Origin: Gemmatimonadaceae bacterium
GTDB taxonomy: Bacteria > Gemmatimonadota > Gemmatimonadetes > Gemmatimonadales > Gemmatimonadaceae
Length of the DNA stretch: 64,000 nt
Reading direction: 5' to 3'
NCBI GenBank assembly: GCA_036273715.1
Contig: DASUHB010000062.1
Location: forward strand, 1-64,000
Position 1 is the stretch's first letter, and every line of letters starts with the position of its first letter. The position numbers were made by a program, and so were the translations under genes. Under the pieces are notes generated by a model. The model ran no database searches. It was given only the letters and a program-made list of their open reading frames with translations, and was not told where the DNA came from. Below are positions 19,283 to 28,777 of this stretch, piece after piece.

Positions 19283-21100
19283 TCAGCCCATCTCGGCGAT
19301 CACGGCGCGCAGCTCTTCGGGCATCGCCGCGATCGGCTCGCGACTCAGCGCCATGCTGCCGTCCTTCGCCTTGCGGATCACGATGTTGAAGGAGCTGTAG
19401 TTCGTGTCTTTTGCCGGGAAGTCGTCGCGGAAATGGCCGCCGCGGCTCTCGCGCCGCTCGAGCGCCGATCGGGTGATGGCTTCGGCGATCGTCAGCAGGT
19501 TGCGCAGATCGAGCGCCGTGTGCCATCCGGGATTGTACTCGCGATTGCCGTCGACGCTCACGCGTTGGGCGAGCGTCCGGAGCTCGTCGATTTTGCCTAA
19601 CGCCCGACGCATGTCGTCTTCGCGGCGGACGATGCCCACGAGGTCCTGCATCGTTTGCTGGAGCGCGTGCTGGATCTGATACGGGCCGTCCCCCGTCTGG
19701 CGGTCGAACGGCTCGAGGGCGCGGCGCGCGGCGGACGCGGCTTCGCTCTCGTCGACGGCCGCCGCACCATGGTCGCGCGCGAACGCGGCTGCGTGCTCGC
19801 CCGCGCGCTTGCCGAACACCAACAGGTCGGAGAGCGAGTTGCCGCCTAACCGGTTGGCCCCGTGCAGACCGGCCGCGCATTCGCCGGCGGCGAACAGGCC
19901 GGGCACGGTCGACATCTGTGTGTCGCCGTCGACGCGGATGCCGCCCATCACGTAGTGCGTGGTCGGGCCGACTTCCATCGGCTCCTTCGTAATGTCGATG
20001 TCCGCGAGCTGCTTGAACTGATGATACATGCTCGGCAGCTTCTTCTTGATGTGCTCGGCTGCGTTAGGCAGGCGTTCCGCGATCCAGGCGATGTCGAGGT
20101 AGACGCCGCCGTGCGGGCTGCCGCGGCCCTCGCGCACTTCCCGCATGATGCAACGCGCGACGTGGTCGCGCGTGAGCAATTCCGGCGGACGCTTGGCCGA
20201 CTTGTCTCCCTGCGTGTACCGCCAGCCCTCGTCGGGGTCGGTCGCCGTCTGCGCGCGATAGTTCTCGGGTACGTCGTCGAACATGAAGCGCCGACCCTCG
20301 CTGTTGCGCAGCACGCCGCCCTCGCCCCGCACACCTTCCGTGACGAGAATCCCCCGCACGCTCGGCGGCCACACCATGCCCGTGGGATGAAATTGCACGA
20401 ACTCCATGTCCTGCAGCGCAGCGCCGGCGTGATACGCGAGCGACTGGCCGTCGCCCGTGTATTCCCAACTGTTGCTCGTGATCCGAAACGCGCGGCCGAT
20501 GCCGCCCGTAGCCAACACGATCGCCTTGGCGCGAAACAAGCGAAATCGTCCGCGCTCGCGATCGTACCCGAACGCCCCCGCCACGCGGTCGCCATCCTTG
20601 AGCAGCGCCAGCACCGTGTGCTCCATGTGCACGTCGATGCCCAGATGGATCGCATGATCTTGCAGCGTGCGGATCATCTCGAGTCCCGTCCGGTCTCCCA
20701 CGTGGGCGAGCCGCGGATACTTGTGGCCGCCGAAGTTGCGCTGGAGAATGCGGCCGTCCGGCGTGCGGTCGAACAGCGCGCCCCACGCTTCGAGCTCGCG
20801 CACGCGCGCGGGCGCTTCCTTGGCGTGCAGCTCCGCCATGCGCCAGTTGTTGATGTACTGGCCGCCGCGCATCGTGTCGCTGAAGTGCACCTTCCAGTTG
20901 TCCCGGTCGTCGACGTTGCCGAGCGATGCCGCGATCCCGCCCTCGGCCATCACCGTGTGCGCCTTGCCGAGCAGCGACTTGCAGACGACGCCGACGGTGA
21001 GGCCCGAGCCGCCACAGACCGCGGCAATCGCGGCGCGCAGGCCGGCGCCGCCGGCGCCGATCACCAGCACGTCGTGGGATACGGTGTCGTACTCAGCCAT
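19283..21100 (-). CDS. sdhA: Succinate dehydrogenase flavoprotein subunit
   Basis: Oxidises succinate to fumarate using covalently bound FAD. A GAGGAGLRAA dinucleotide-binding motif is near residue 16. KAHTVMAEGGIA holds the His that attaches FAD, FHPTG and RGEGGVLRN line the active site, and HGANRLGGNSLSDLLVFG is the conserved FAD loop. At 605 aa it is full length. The presence of a Ser after the Asn-Ser-Leu loop and the single-anchor arrangement suggest an Actinobacteria-like Sdh; fumarate reduction cannot be excluded. Confidence 0.96.
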   Translation of the reverse strand: MAEYDTVSHDVLVIGAGGAGLRAAIAAVCGGSGLTVGVVCKSLLGKAHTVMAEGGIAASLGNVDDRDNWKVHFSDTMRGGQYINNWRMAELHAKEAPARVRELEAWGALFDRTPDGRILQRNFGGHKYPRLAHVGDRTGLEMIRTLQDHAIHLGIDVHMEHTVLALLKDGDRVAGAFGYDRERGRFRLFRAKAIVLATGGIGRAFRITSNSWEYTGDGQSLAYHAGAALQDMEFVQFHPTGMVWPPSVRGILVTEGVRGEGGVLRNSEGRRFMFDDVPENYRAQTATDPDEGWRYTQGDKSAKRPPELLTRDHVARCIMREVREGRGSPHGGVYLDIAWIAERLPNAAEHIKKKLPSMYHQFKQLADIDITKEPMEVGPTTHYVMGGIRVDGDTQMSTVPGLFAAGECAAGLHGANRLGGNSLSDLLVFGKRAGEHAAAFARDHGAAAVDESEAASAARRALEPFDRQTGDGPYQIQHALQQTMQDLVGIVRREDDMRRALGKIDELRTLAQRVSVDGNREYNPGWHTALDLRNLLTIAEAITRSALERRESRGGHFRDDFPAKDTNYSSFNIVIRKAKDGSMALSREPIAAMPEELRAVIAEMG

Positions 21101-21121
21101 GCACCATTCGCCTAACGGAGA

Positions 21122-21925
21122 TCACAAGAGGCGGAGATCGTGCAGCACGCCCATCGAGCACAGCCGCACGTACAGGTCGGTGAGGGCGACGCCGAAGAGA
21201 CTCAACCAGGCCCAACGCATGTGCCAGCGGTTGAAGCAGCTGGCGCAGGCGTACGCCGTGCGCCGCACCGGACGGTTGGCGAGCCGGTCGAAACAGCCGC
21301 CCACAATGTGGCGCAGCGAGTGGCAGCCGAACGTGTAGCAGCTGAGCAGCACGACGTTGAGCGTCAGGACGAGCGTGCCGACGCCGATGCCAAAGTGCGT
21401 CTGACCGGTGGCCGGATCCCTGAACCACAGCGCATTCCATGCGTCGTGCGCCAGAATGACGAGGAAGATGAATGCGATGTAGAGAAAGTATCGATGGATG
21501 TTCTGCAGGATGAGCGGAAACGAGTGCTCGCCGAGGTACGTGTTTCGAGGCTCGCGAACCGTACACGATGGCGGATCGGCCCACATCGCCTTGTAATACG
21601 CGCCGCGATAGTAGTAGCACGTCACGCGAAAAAGACCCGGAAACGGCAGGATGATGAGCGCGGGCGAGAACGGCAGCCAGAAGGGCCACCATCCAGGCTT
21701 CGGCCCCAGCAGCGCGTGCGGCGAGCTGCCGAATATTTCAGGCGAATAGAACGGCGACAGATAGGGCCCGAATGTGTAGTGGGCGTTCTGGAATGCGGCC
21801 CACGTGGCATACACGACGAACGACGCCAACACGATGGCCACGACCGTCGGCTGCACCCACCAAGCGTCGCGTCGCATGGTGAGCGCCCGTTGCTGATCGA
21901 CAACCGGGAGCTGCGCGTGGGCCAT
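21122..21925 (-). CDS. Succinate dehydrogenase membrane anchor (single large subunit)
   Basis: A 267-aa protein with about five hydrophobic helices, starting at the ATG at 21925 (GGAGG before it). It directly precedes sdhA and shows the long single-anchor form known next to sdhAB in some Actinobacteria, rather than the paired SdhC/SdhD. His in helices (QNIHRYFLYI, LAHDAWNAL, GCHSLRHIVGG) are possible haem ligands. Unusually Cys-rich for an anchor (TCYYY, SCYTFGC, GCFD, ACASC, LCSMG). A good promoter lies 73 bp upstream. Confidence 0.82.
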   Translation of the reverse strand: MAHAQLPVVDQQRALTMRRDAWWVQPTVVAIVLASFVVYATWAAFQNAHYTFGPYLSPFYSPEIFGSSPHALLGPKPGWWPFWLPFSPALIILPFPGLFRVTCYYYRGAYYKAMWADPPSCTVREPRNTYLGEHSFPLILQNIHRYFLYIAFIFLVILAHDAWNALWFRDPATGQTHFGIGVGTLVLTLNVVLLSCYTFGCHSLRHIVGGCFDRLANRPVRRTAYACASCFNRWHMRWAWLSLFGVALTDLYVRLCSMGVLHDLRLL

Positions 21926-21997
21926 CGGGTTCCTCCGGGCCGAGCTGGTCGCGAGTCGCACATCGAGCGATCCGGCGGATCTCTCGATTCGGAGCGG

Positions 21998-22026
21998 ATA
22001 CTCCTACCCGGTCCGCCCACTGTCAA
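21998..22026 (-). promoter_or_regulatory. Candidate sigma-70 promoter of the sdh operon
   Basis: A perfect -35 hexamer TTGACA (22026-22021 on the minus strand) is followed after 17 bp by GAGTAT (22003-21998), a weaker -10. Transcription would begin about 65 nt before the membrane-anchor ATG. The divergent permease gene starts at 22166, so this 240-bp gap serves both directions. Confidence 0.5.
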
Positions 22027-22165
22027 TAGAGAATGCTCGCCCTTTTCACCCTTTGCCCCTGGCTGGTTTCGTCAGGGATCACTTGCGTAACGCTGACATA
22101 CCTGACAAGCCCGAGGCCGGGCCGCATCGTAGCTTGTCCATCGACCTCTTCGGCGACTGCGATCG

Positions 22166-24652
22166 ATGCGTTCATTCGTTCGACTGCGTCAGACAGCGCG
22201 CCGCTTGCTGCGCGCGCCGGGCTTCACCGTGTCGGCGACGTTGACGCTCATGCTCGGCATCGGAGGGACCACGGCGGTGTTCACCGTGGTGAACGGCGTG
22301 CTGTTGCGTCCGCTGCCTTACGCGCACGCGGACCGGTTGGTGGATCTCTCGCATACGCTGGCGGTTTCGGGTATCGCGCACGTCGACCAATCAGATGCGA
22401 CGTATCTCGTGTATCGCGCCGGGAACCGCGTCTTTACGGACGTCGGCGCTTACGAGGCGACGTCGGCGAACGTAGTTCCCTCGACGGCATCGGGCCTCGG
22501 TACCGGGGAAGCCGAGCGGGTTCCGGCGGCCGTGATGACCGCTGGTGTGTTTCGGGTGCTCGGCGTCGGACCGCACGCCGGGCGCGAGTTGAGCGATGCC
22601 GACGTCGCGCCTGGTGCGGCGCCGGTGGTGCTCATCGGCGAGTCGTTGTGGAGGCGGAAGTTCGGCGGCGATCCGTCGGTCATCGGGCGCCAGGTGCTGG
22701 TGGATGGCGTCGAGCGCACGATCGTCGGCGTCATGCCGCGCGCGTTCCATTTTCCGGAGCCGGCGACGGCGCTCTGGATTCCGTTAGTCATCGATCCGGC
22801 GCACACGGCATCGGCGGCGTTCGACTTCCGCGGCATCGCCCGGTTGCGCGACGGCGTGACGATCGCCGCGGCGCAATCCGATGTGCAGCGGTTGCTGCCG
22901 ACGGTGCCGGTGGTGTATCCGGGGCGGCTGACGGTGGATGCGATCCGGGTGACGCACATGCAGGCGGTGGTGCGCCCGATGCGCGATGTGGTGGTCGGGG
23001 ACGTGGGCCGGGTGTTGTGGGTCGTGCTCGGCGCGGCGGTGGTGTTGCTGGCCATTGCGTGCGCGAACGTCGCCAACCTGTTCCTGGCCCGCGCCGAGGG
23101 GCGCCAGCGTGAGTTGGCGGTGCGGCGTGCGTTAGGCGCCGGGCGCGCCAGCGTGTTGGGCCAGTTCCTGGGCGAGGCGGCGCTCATCGCGGCGCTCGGC
23201 ACTGCGTTGGGCATTGGATGCGCGCTGGCGGCGCTGCGGGCGCTGGCGGCGGCGGGCGCGGCGCGCAGCGTGCCTCGGTTAGGCGACGTGCGCGTGGACG
23301 CGGCCGTCGTCGCGGTCGCGGTCGCCGCCGCGGCGCTGGCCGCGTTCCTGGTGAGTCTCGTTCCGCTCGCCCGGGCGCGCGCGCTGTCGCTCTCGGCCAT
23401 TCTCGGTGCCACCGGCTCGAGCGCCAGCGGTGGACGTGCGCGCTCCGGCGCCCGCCGCGCCTTGGTGATCGCGCAGGTGGCGCTGGCGCTCGTGCTCCTG
23501 GCGGGCGCCGGCCTGCTCGCGCGCAGTTTCGCTGCGCTGCGCGCGGTGGATCCGGGCTTCGTGCCGGAGCACGCGCTGACGTTCCGCATCGCGATGCCTA
23601 ACGTCGAGTATCCGGCGGCCGCCGACGTCGCGCGCCTGGTGTCGCAGCTCTCGGACTCGCTCGATGCGCTGCCCGGCGTTCGCGCCGCCGGCGTCGTGAC
23701 CAAGCTGCCGTTGTCCGACGAAAGCAGCCAGGATAGCGCCGTCTTCGTCGAAGACCACCCGCTCAAGCCCGGCACCATTCCCGGCATCCACCCCATGGCG
23801 TTCGTCACGCCCGACTACTTCCGCGCCATGGGGATTCCGCTCGCGGCCGGCCGCACGTTCGACCGCATCGACCCATCGATGGATCCCGCGAAGCGCCCGC
23901 GCGAAGTCGTGGTGAGCCAGGCGTTCGCCCAACGATACTGGAGCGGCGCGTCACCGATCGGACGGCGCATTCGGATGACGATCTCCGACCCGTGGTCGAC
24001 GATCGTCGGCGTGGTCGGAAGCGTGCACGACGCCGGACTCGACCAACCGCCGGCCGAAACCGTGTACATGCCGGCATTCACGCTCAATGCCGCCGGGAAG
24101 GCATGGGCGCCGCGCGATGTGGCTTTCGTGGTGCGCACGACCGGCGATGCAACGGGAGTGATTGGATCGGTGCGCCGGATCATGAGCGAGGTCGCGCCGG
24201 CCCTGCCGATCTATGCCGTGGCGCCGATGACCGCGCTCGTCACGCGCGCCGAAGCGCGCACGACGTTCACGCTGACGATTCTTGGCATCGCGGCCGTCAT
24301 TGCGATGGGCATCGGCGCGGTGGGGATTTACGGCGTGATCGCCTACCTGGTGAGCCTGCGCACGCGCGAGATCGGCGTGCGGTTGGCGTTAGGCGCGCAG
24401 CCGGCGCAGGTGCGCCGCCTGATCGCGGGCCATGCGCTGGCCGACGCGGCGATCGGCATCGTCGCGGGACTGGTCGGCGCGGTGGTGCTCACCCGCGTGC
24501 TCGGCTCGGTGCTGTTCGGGGTGAGCCCCACCGATCCGGTTGCGTTAGGCGGAGCGGCGCTGCTCCTGATCGCGACCGCCGTCGCCGCGAGCTGGATCCC
24601 GGCGCGGCGCGCGGCCGCTCTCGAGCCATCGATTGCGTTGCGGGTGGAGTGA
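22166..24652 (+). CDS. ADOP-family MacB/FtsX-like ABC permease
   Basis: An 828-aa paralog of the protein at 11367-13928, with the same duplicated layout. It opens LLRAPGFTVSATLTLMLGIG and VFTVVNGVLLRPLPYA, has a large extracytoplasmic domain, a central helix set (IACANVANLFLARAEGRQRE), a second extracytoplasmic domain and a closing helix set ending SWIPARRAAALEPSIALRVE. No ATPase gene is adjacent. It is divergent from the sdh operon and shares its intergenic region. No strong ribosome-binding site precedes the ATG. Substrate unknown. Confidence 0.92.
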   Translation: MRSFVRLRQTARRLLRAPGFTVSATLTLMLGIGGTTAVFTVVNGVLLRPLPYAHADRLVDLSHTLAVSGIAHVDQSDATYLVYRAGNRVFTDVGAYEATSANVVPSTASGLGTGEAERVPAAVMTAGVFRVLGVGPHAGRELSDADVAPGAAPVVLIGESLWRRKFGGDPSVIGRQVLVDGVERTIVGVMPRAFHFPEPATALWIPLVIDPAHTASAAFDFRGIARLRDGVTIAAAQSDVQRLLPTVPVVYPGRLTVDAIRVTHMQAVVRPMRDVVVGDVGRVLWVVLGAAVVLLAIACANVANLFLARAEGRQRELAVRRALGAGRASVLGQFLGEAALIAALGTALGIGCALAALRALAAAGAARSVPRLGDVRVDAAVVAVAVAAAALAAFLVSLVPLARARALSLSAILGATGSSASGGRARSGARRALVIAQVALALVLLAGAGLLARSFAALRAVDPGFVPEHALTFRIAMPNVEYPAAADVARLVSQLSDSLDALPGVRAAGVVTKLPLSDESSQDSAVFVEDHPLKPGTIPGIHPMAFVTPDYFRAMGIPLAAGRTFDRIDPSMDPAKRPREVVVSQAFAQRYWSGASPIGRRIRMTISDPWSTIVGVVGSVHDAGLDQPPAETVYMPAFTLNAAGKAWAPRDVAFVVRTTGDATGVIGSVRRIMSEVAPALPIYAVAPMTALVTRAEARTTFTLTILGIAAVIAMGIGAVGIYGVIAYLVSLRTREIGVRLALGAQPAQVRRLIAGHALADAAIGIVAGLVGAVVLTRVLGSVLFGVSPTDPVALGGAALLLIATAVAASWIPARRAAALEPSIALRVE

Positions 24653-24682
24653 CCGGGTGTCCGGGTCGAGCGGAGGCGCCGG

Positions 24683-25924
24683 ATGATGACGCTGGTGGTG
24701 TTGGCCTTTCTGGGCGGCGTGCTCACCATCGCCAGCCCGTGCATCCTGCCGGTGGTGCCGCTCGTGATGACGCGCACCGGCCGGTCGCTGCGCCGTGACA
24801 TCCTCCCCATGCTGGCCGGCATGGCGGTCACGTTCGCGGCGGCGGCATCGATCGCGACCGCGAGCGCGGCGTGGCTGATACGGGCGAGCATCGTCGGCCG
24901 CTGGATCGCGCTGGCCCTGCTCGCGCTGGTCGGGGCGAGCCTGCTCTTTCCACGGGTGGCCGACGCGCTGGCGGCGCTGCCGGTTCGGTTAGGCGCGCGG
25001 CTCGATCGCGCGGCCGGCTCCCTGGTGCCCGGCGTCGCCGGCAACGCCGTGATCGGCGCGGCGGTTGCGCTGCTGTGGGCGCCGTGCGCCGGCCCGATCC
25101 TCGGGCTCGTCGTCGCGATCACGGCCGCCGGCGGATGGAGCGCGCGCTCGGCGTCGCTCTATCTCGCGTTTGCCGCGGGCGCCGCATTGTCGCTGGCGGT
25201 GGTGCTGTTCGCCGGCGCTCGGCTGCTCGAGCGGCTGCGGCGCGGCGCCGGCGTGGACCGATGGGTCCGTCGTGCGTTAGGCGCAGCCGCGATGGCCGTC
25301 GTCGTGCTGCTCGCGTCGGGCCGCGACTCGGCGCTCTTCGCGCGAGCGGGCGTCTCGACCGCGCCGGCGGAAGCGCGGCTCGTCGCCCTCGTGCGTGACG
25401 GCGCCACGCCAGGCAGCAGCCGGCCCGGTGTGGACTCGTCCGTCGTGGCGCGGCCGGCGTCGTTGCCGTCGTTGACGGCGCAGGGCTCGTTCCCCGGATT
25501 TGCCGGCGGCGGCCCGTGGATCAACTCGACCGCTCTCACGCCGGCATCGCTGCGCGGCAAGGTGGTGATGGTCGATTTCTGGACCTTCCTCTGCGACAAC
25601 TGCCTCAATGCGCTGCCGCACGTCGAAGCGCTGGCGAAGAAGTACCACGATCGGGGATTGGTTGTGGTGGGCGTGCATACGCCCGAGTTCCTGGCCGAGC
25701 ACGATGAAGCGAGCGTGCGCGACGAGGTGAAGCGGTTGGGCATCGCGTATCCCGTGGTGATGGACAACGACTACGCCATCTGGCGAGCGTTCAACAATCA
25801 GTACTGGCCCGCCGCATTTTTCATCGACAAGGCCGGGAAGATTCGCTACCACCACTTCGGCGAAGGCGCGTACGACACGCAGGACCGCGTGGTGGCGCAG
25901 CTCCTGTCCGAGCCTGCGCCGTAA
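24683..25924 (+). CDS. DipZ-like CcdA-thioredoxin fusion protein
   Basis: A 413-aa membrane protein passing reducing power from the cytoplasm to the outside. Residues 1-215 form a CcdA/DsbD-type membrane domain with its redox Cys in SPCILPV and WAPCAGP. Residues 270-413 are an extracytoplasmic TlpA-like domain with active site FWTFLCDNC, followed by LVVVGVHTPEF and the cis-Pro region YWPAAFFIDKAG. The order matches mycobacterial DipZ, but the C-terminal carbohydrate-binding-like domain of that protein is missing. GGAGG precedes the ATG. It follows the permease gene by 30 bp, so co-transcription is likely. Confidence 0.9.
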   Translation: MMTLVVLAFLGGVLTIASPCILPVVPLVMTRTGRSLRRDILPMLAGMAVTFAAAASIATASAAWLIRASIVGRWIALALLALVGASLLFPRVADALAALPVRLGARLDRAAGSLVPGVAGNAVIGAAVALLWAPCAGPILGLVVAITAAGGWSARSASLYLAFAAGAALSLAVVLFAGARLLERLRRGAGVDRWVRRALGAAAMAVVVLLASGRDSALFARAGVSTAPAEARLVALVRDGATPGSSRPGVDSSVVARPASLPSLTAQGSFPGFAGGGPWINSTALTPASLRGKVVMVDFWTFLCDNCLNALPHVEALAKKYHDRGLVVVGVHTPEFLAEHDEASVRDEVKRLGIAYPVVMDNDYAIWRAFNNQYWPAAFFIDKAGKIRYHHFGEGAYDTQDRVVAQLLSEPAP

Positions 25925-26054
25925 ACCGGCCGCCGGCAACCGTCGGGCACGTTCCGTCTCCCTCCTCCGTTTATGTTTGACGGACCCGTTTTCCGGCGGC
26001 CTCGCGCCGGGCGCGGGCGATTGACCCATCACGCGACAGGAGACGGGCTGGGCT

Positions 26055-27689
26055 GTGACTGCGCCATCACGTGCATCCGGAGCCGCCGTCACCGCCGCCT
26101 CATTGGCGGCGAACGACGCGGCCGATGCGGAGCTCAACAAGCACCGCTGGCTGATTCTGTTAGGCCTGATCACGGCCGCGATCATGGAGGTGCTGGACAC
26201 CACGATCGTCAACGTTGCGCTGCCGCAGATGGCCGGCAACCTCGGTGCGACGTTCGACGAAATCGGATGGGTCGCCACGGCGTACATCCTCTCGAACGTC
26301 ATCGTGCTGCCGATGACGGCGTTCTTCACGGCGCGGTTCGGTCGTCGCAACTATCTCACGGCGTCGATCGCCATCTTCGCGTTCGCGTCGTTCATGTGCG
26401 GCACGTCGCACAGCCTGACGGAGCTGGTGTTGTGGCGGATCATGCAGGGCGCGGGCGGCGCGGCGCTCCTGTCCACCGCGCAGGCGACGCTGCGGCAGGT
26501 CTTTCCGCGCGAGCAGCAGGGCATGGTGCAGGCGCTCTTCATCCTCGGCATCATCGTCGCGCCGACCGTCGGGCCGACGTTGGGCGGATGGATCACCGAC
26601 AACTACAACTGGAACTGGATTTTCTTCATCAACATTCCCATTGCGGCGGCGTCGACGTTCCTGGTGACGGGCTTTCTGCACGACCCGCCGTGGATGACGC
26701 GGCGCAAAGAAGACATCGATTGGTTGGGCATCGGTCTCCTCACCGTCGGGTTGGGCACGCTGCAGTACGTGCTCGAAGAAGGCCGCCGCGACGACTGGTT
26801 TCAGGATCCGTTGATCATCCGACTGGCGATCGTGGCTGCCGTCGCGCTGTCGGGCATGCTCTGGTGGGAATTATCAAAGCGCAACAAGCACCCGGTGATC
26901 GAGTTTCACGTGCTGAAAAACCGCGAGCTCAGTGCGTCGATCTTCCTGTTCCTTGCACTCGGCTTCGGTCTGTACGGAGGCGTGTTCATCTTTCCGTTGT
27001 TCACGCAGACGATTCTCAACTTCACACCCACCGAGACGGGTCTCGCACTCCTGCCCGGCGGTATCGCCACGGCTGTGGCGGCCGTGATCTGCGGCCGTCT
27101 GTTGAACGGCGCCAAGCCGTTGGTCGATGGCCGTATTCTGATCGTGATCGGCGTGTGCGTGTTCCTGGTGTCGATGTGGCAGTTAGGCCATTTGACGACG
27201 GCGGCGGGCGAGCCCGATGCACGCGCGGCGCTCATCATCCGCGGCTTCGGCCTGGGCCTGCTCTTCACGCCGATCAACAACTCGGCGTACGGCAGTCTGG
27301 ATCCCAAGACGGCGCAGCAGGCCTCGGGGCTGATCAATCTGGCGCGCCAACTCGGCGGCTCGTTCGGGATTGCGGCACTGAGCACGTACGTCGACAAGCA
27401 CACGCAACTGCACCGCGTGGATCTCGTGTCGAACATCTACGCCGGCAATCCCGCGTTAGTCGCGCGCCAGCACCTGCTCACCCAGGGCTTCATGGCGCAC
27501 GGCTACACGCCACTCGAGGCTGCGCACGCGGCGATGGGTGCGATCGACCAGCTGGTGATGCGCCAGGCGGCGATGCTCAGCTACAACGATGCCTGGATGC
27601 TGATCATGATGGCCTTCATCATCGCGTCGCCGGCGATCATCCTGCTGCGGAAGCCGAAGGGCGGCGGCGCCGGGGCCGCGGCGCACTGA
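26055..27689 (+). CDS. DHA2-family (EmrB/QacA) drug-proton antiporter
   Basis: A 544-aa major facilitator protein with about 14 membrane helices. The DHA2 signatures are clear: ITAAIMEVLDTTIVNVALPQ in helix 1, GWVATAYILSNVI, WRIMQGAGGAALL, and ILGIIVAPTVGPTLGGWIT (the drug-antiporter motif C region). WNWIFFINIPI is typical of EmrB. The start is a GTG at 26055. No EmrA-type adaptor gene or dedicated regulator is adjacent. Likely extrudes hydrophobic compounds; substrate unknown. Confidence 0.92.
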   Translation: MTAPSRASGAAVTAASLAANDAADAELNKHRWLILLGLITAAIMEVLDTTIVNVALPQMAGNLGATFDEIGWVATAYILSNVIVLPMTAFFTARFGRRNYLTASIAIFAFASFMCGTSHSLTELVLWRIMQGAGGAALLSTAQATLRQVFPREQQGMVQALFILGIIVAPTVGPTLGGWITDNYNWNWIFFINIPIAAASTFLVTGFLHDPPWMTRRKEDIDWLGIGLLTVGLGTLQYVLEEGRRDDWFQDPLIIRLAIVAAVALSGMLWWELSKRNKHPVIEFHVLKNRELSASIFLFLALGFGLYGGVFIFPLFTQTILNFTPTETGLALLPGGIATAVAAVICGRLLNGAKPLVDGRILIVIGVCVFLVSMWQLGHLTTAAGEPDARAALIIRGFGLGLLFTPINNSAYGSLDPKTAQQASGLINLARQLGGSFGIAALSTYVDKHTQLHRVDLVSNIYAGNPALVARQHLLTQGFMAHGYTPLEAAHAAMGAIDQLVMRQAAMLSYNDAWMLIMMAFIIASPAIILLRKPKGGGAGAAAH

Positions 27690-27716
27690 GCGCGGTCGTC
27701 CGTCGCCTAACGCAAT

Positions 27717-28205
27717 CTACCACGACTCGTCGGCGGTCGGCCCGTACATCGAGGGCAGCGGCACGTCGTTCAGCCGCAGGTACACGGTGAGCTGGCCGCG
27801 GTGGTGGACGATGTGATTGAGGTGCTGGCGCACGACGATGCGCCGCGGCATGGTGAAGAGCACCTGGTCGCCGTGCACGAGCGACCAGGGCGCGTCGAGG
27901 TCGCGATCGGTGGTCGCCGCCAGCGCTTCGTGCGCATCGTGCACCCCGCGGTCGAACTGCGCGAGGAGCGCCTCGGTGTTCTCGAGGCTGTAGCCCGGGG
28001 CGGCGCCGAGGTCGAGCTTCGTGTCGCGCAGCATCGGCACGAGCCAGCCGGGCATCCGTGCCACCAACTGTGAAAGATGGCCTAACGAAAACGATTTCTG
28101 GTGCGGCTTCCACGCGCCGCGATCGCTCGGCACCCGCTCGAGCAGTTTCCGGGTGGGCGGCATCTCCCCATCGAACTCCGCCAGGAATTCTTGCGCTACG
28201 CTCAT
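27717..28205 (-). CDS. DinB/YfiT-family metal-dependent protein
   Basis: A 162-aa four-helix-bundle protein. The three metal-binding His can be placed in SLGHLSQL and RQHLNHIVHHRGQLTVYL. The family includes thiol S-transferases and damage-induced proteins; most members, like this one, have no known substrate. It ends 27 bp from the convergent transporter gene and starts 14 bp after the stop of the DUF3224 gene, with which it is probably co-transcribed. Confidence 0.87.
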   Translation of the reverse strand: MSVAQEFLAEFDGEMPPTRKLLERVPSDRGAWKPHQKSFSLGHLSQLVARMPGWLVPMLRDTKLDLGAAPGYSLENTEALLAQFDRGVHDAHEALAATTDRDLDAPWSLVHGDQVLFTMPRRIVVRQHLNHIVHHRGQLTVYLRLNDVPLPSMYGPTADESW

Positions 28206-28219
28206 GACCTGCTCCGCAC

Positions 28220-28624
28220 TCAGGGATGATCTCGCAGTCTGTACTCGAATCGATATGAATGCTTGCCGCCGCTGATGTCGATCTGCATGGTTCCGGAGAT
28301 GCCGGCCAGGCCGTCGGTCCCTGAGTCCGGCACAACCGAGATGCGGAGGTCCGGCGCACCCCGCGTCATTGTCGCTACATGGTAGAGCGCGAATGACCCG
28401 CTGTGGCCGTCGAGCGCACCTGTGACGCGCTCGATGGCGACGTATGCCGCCGACCCGGATACGGCCGTCCCGGCGGAGAGCATTTCGCCGATTGAAGTAG
28501 CCTCGAGGTCGCCGCGGTATGTCTTGTCGAGGGACATGCGGGCAATGCGCGATCCCGGGGCCTGGTCGTAGGGCGTGAGAGGCTTGACCGACACCTCGAA
28601 CGGCCCGGCGGCGATGGTCGACAT
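28220..28624 (-). CDS. DUF3224-family protein
   Basis: A 134-aa protein, starting at the ATG at 28624. The pattern GPFEVSVKPLTPYDQAPG, then RMSLDKTYRGDLEATSIGEM, then ISGTMQIDIS and KHSYRFEYRL matches the DUF3224 (AOC-barrel-like) family. No signal peptide. Such proteins often occur beside DinB or similar small enzymes, as here, but their function is unknown. The frame upstream of 28624 to 28696 is not protein-like. Confidence 0.82.
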   Translation of the reverse strand: MSTIAAGPFEVSVKPLTPYDQAPGSRIARMSLDKTYRGDLEATSIGEMLSAGTAVSGSAAYVAIERVTGALDGHSGSFALYHVATMTRGAPDLRISVVPDSGTDGLAGISGTMQIDISGGKHSYRFEYRLRDHP

Positions 28625-28716
28625 ATAGATGAGTGGCTCCAGATGGGTGCGGGCAGCGTCGGGCCTTCGTGGGTCATGCCCACACTCTAGGCGCACGCGT
28701 CATCCGATGCAATTTA

Positions 28717-28777
28717 GTGGGCTTGGCGCCGCGCCCGGCCGTCACAGCAGTTTCACGATTGCCGTCGCCAAGCCCAC
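28717..28777 (-). terminator. 12-bp perfect inverted repeat at the end of the gene at 28742
   Basis: GTGGGCTTGGCG (28717-28728) and CGCCAAGCCCAC (28766-28777) are exact reverse complements with a 37-nt spacer. The right arm lies in the last codons of the minus-strand gene (coding VGLA) and the left arm 14-25 bp past its stop. After the stem the transcript reads TAAATT, which is AT-rich for this genome. It may be a terminator or a structure shielding the 3' end. The 12-bp identity is too long for chance at this spacing. Confidence 0.5.

Noticed and set aside
22450-23808. 452-codon minus-strand frame inside the second giant permease
   Set aside because: Thr/Ser/Arg-rich antisense sequence without domains; the plus-strand permease is intact.
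25973-27790. 605-codon plus-strand frame overlapping the DHA2 transporter
   Set aside because: Arg/His/Gly-rich with no hydrophobic pattern; the transporter frame at 26055 has 14 helices and family motifs.
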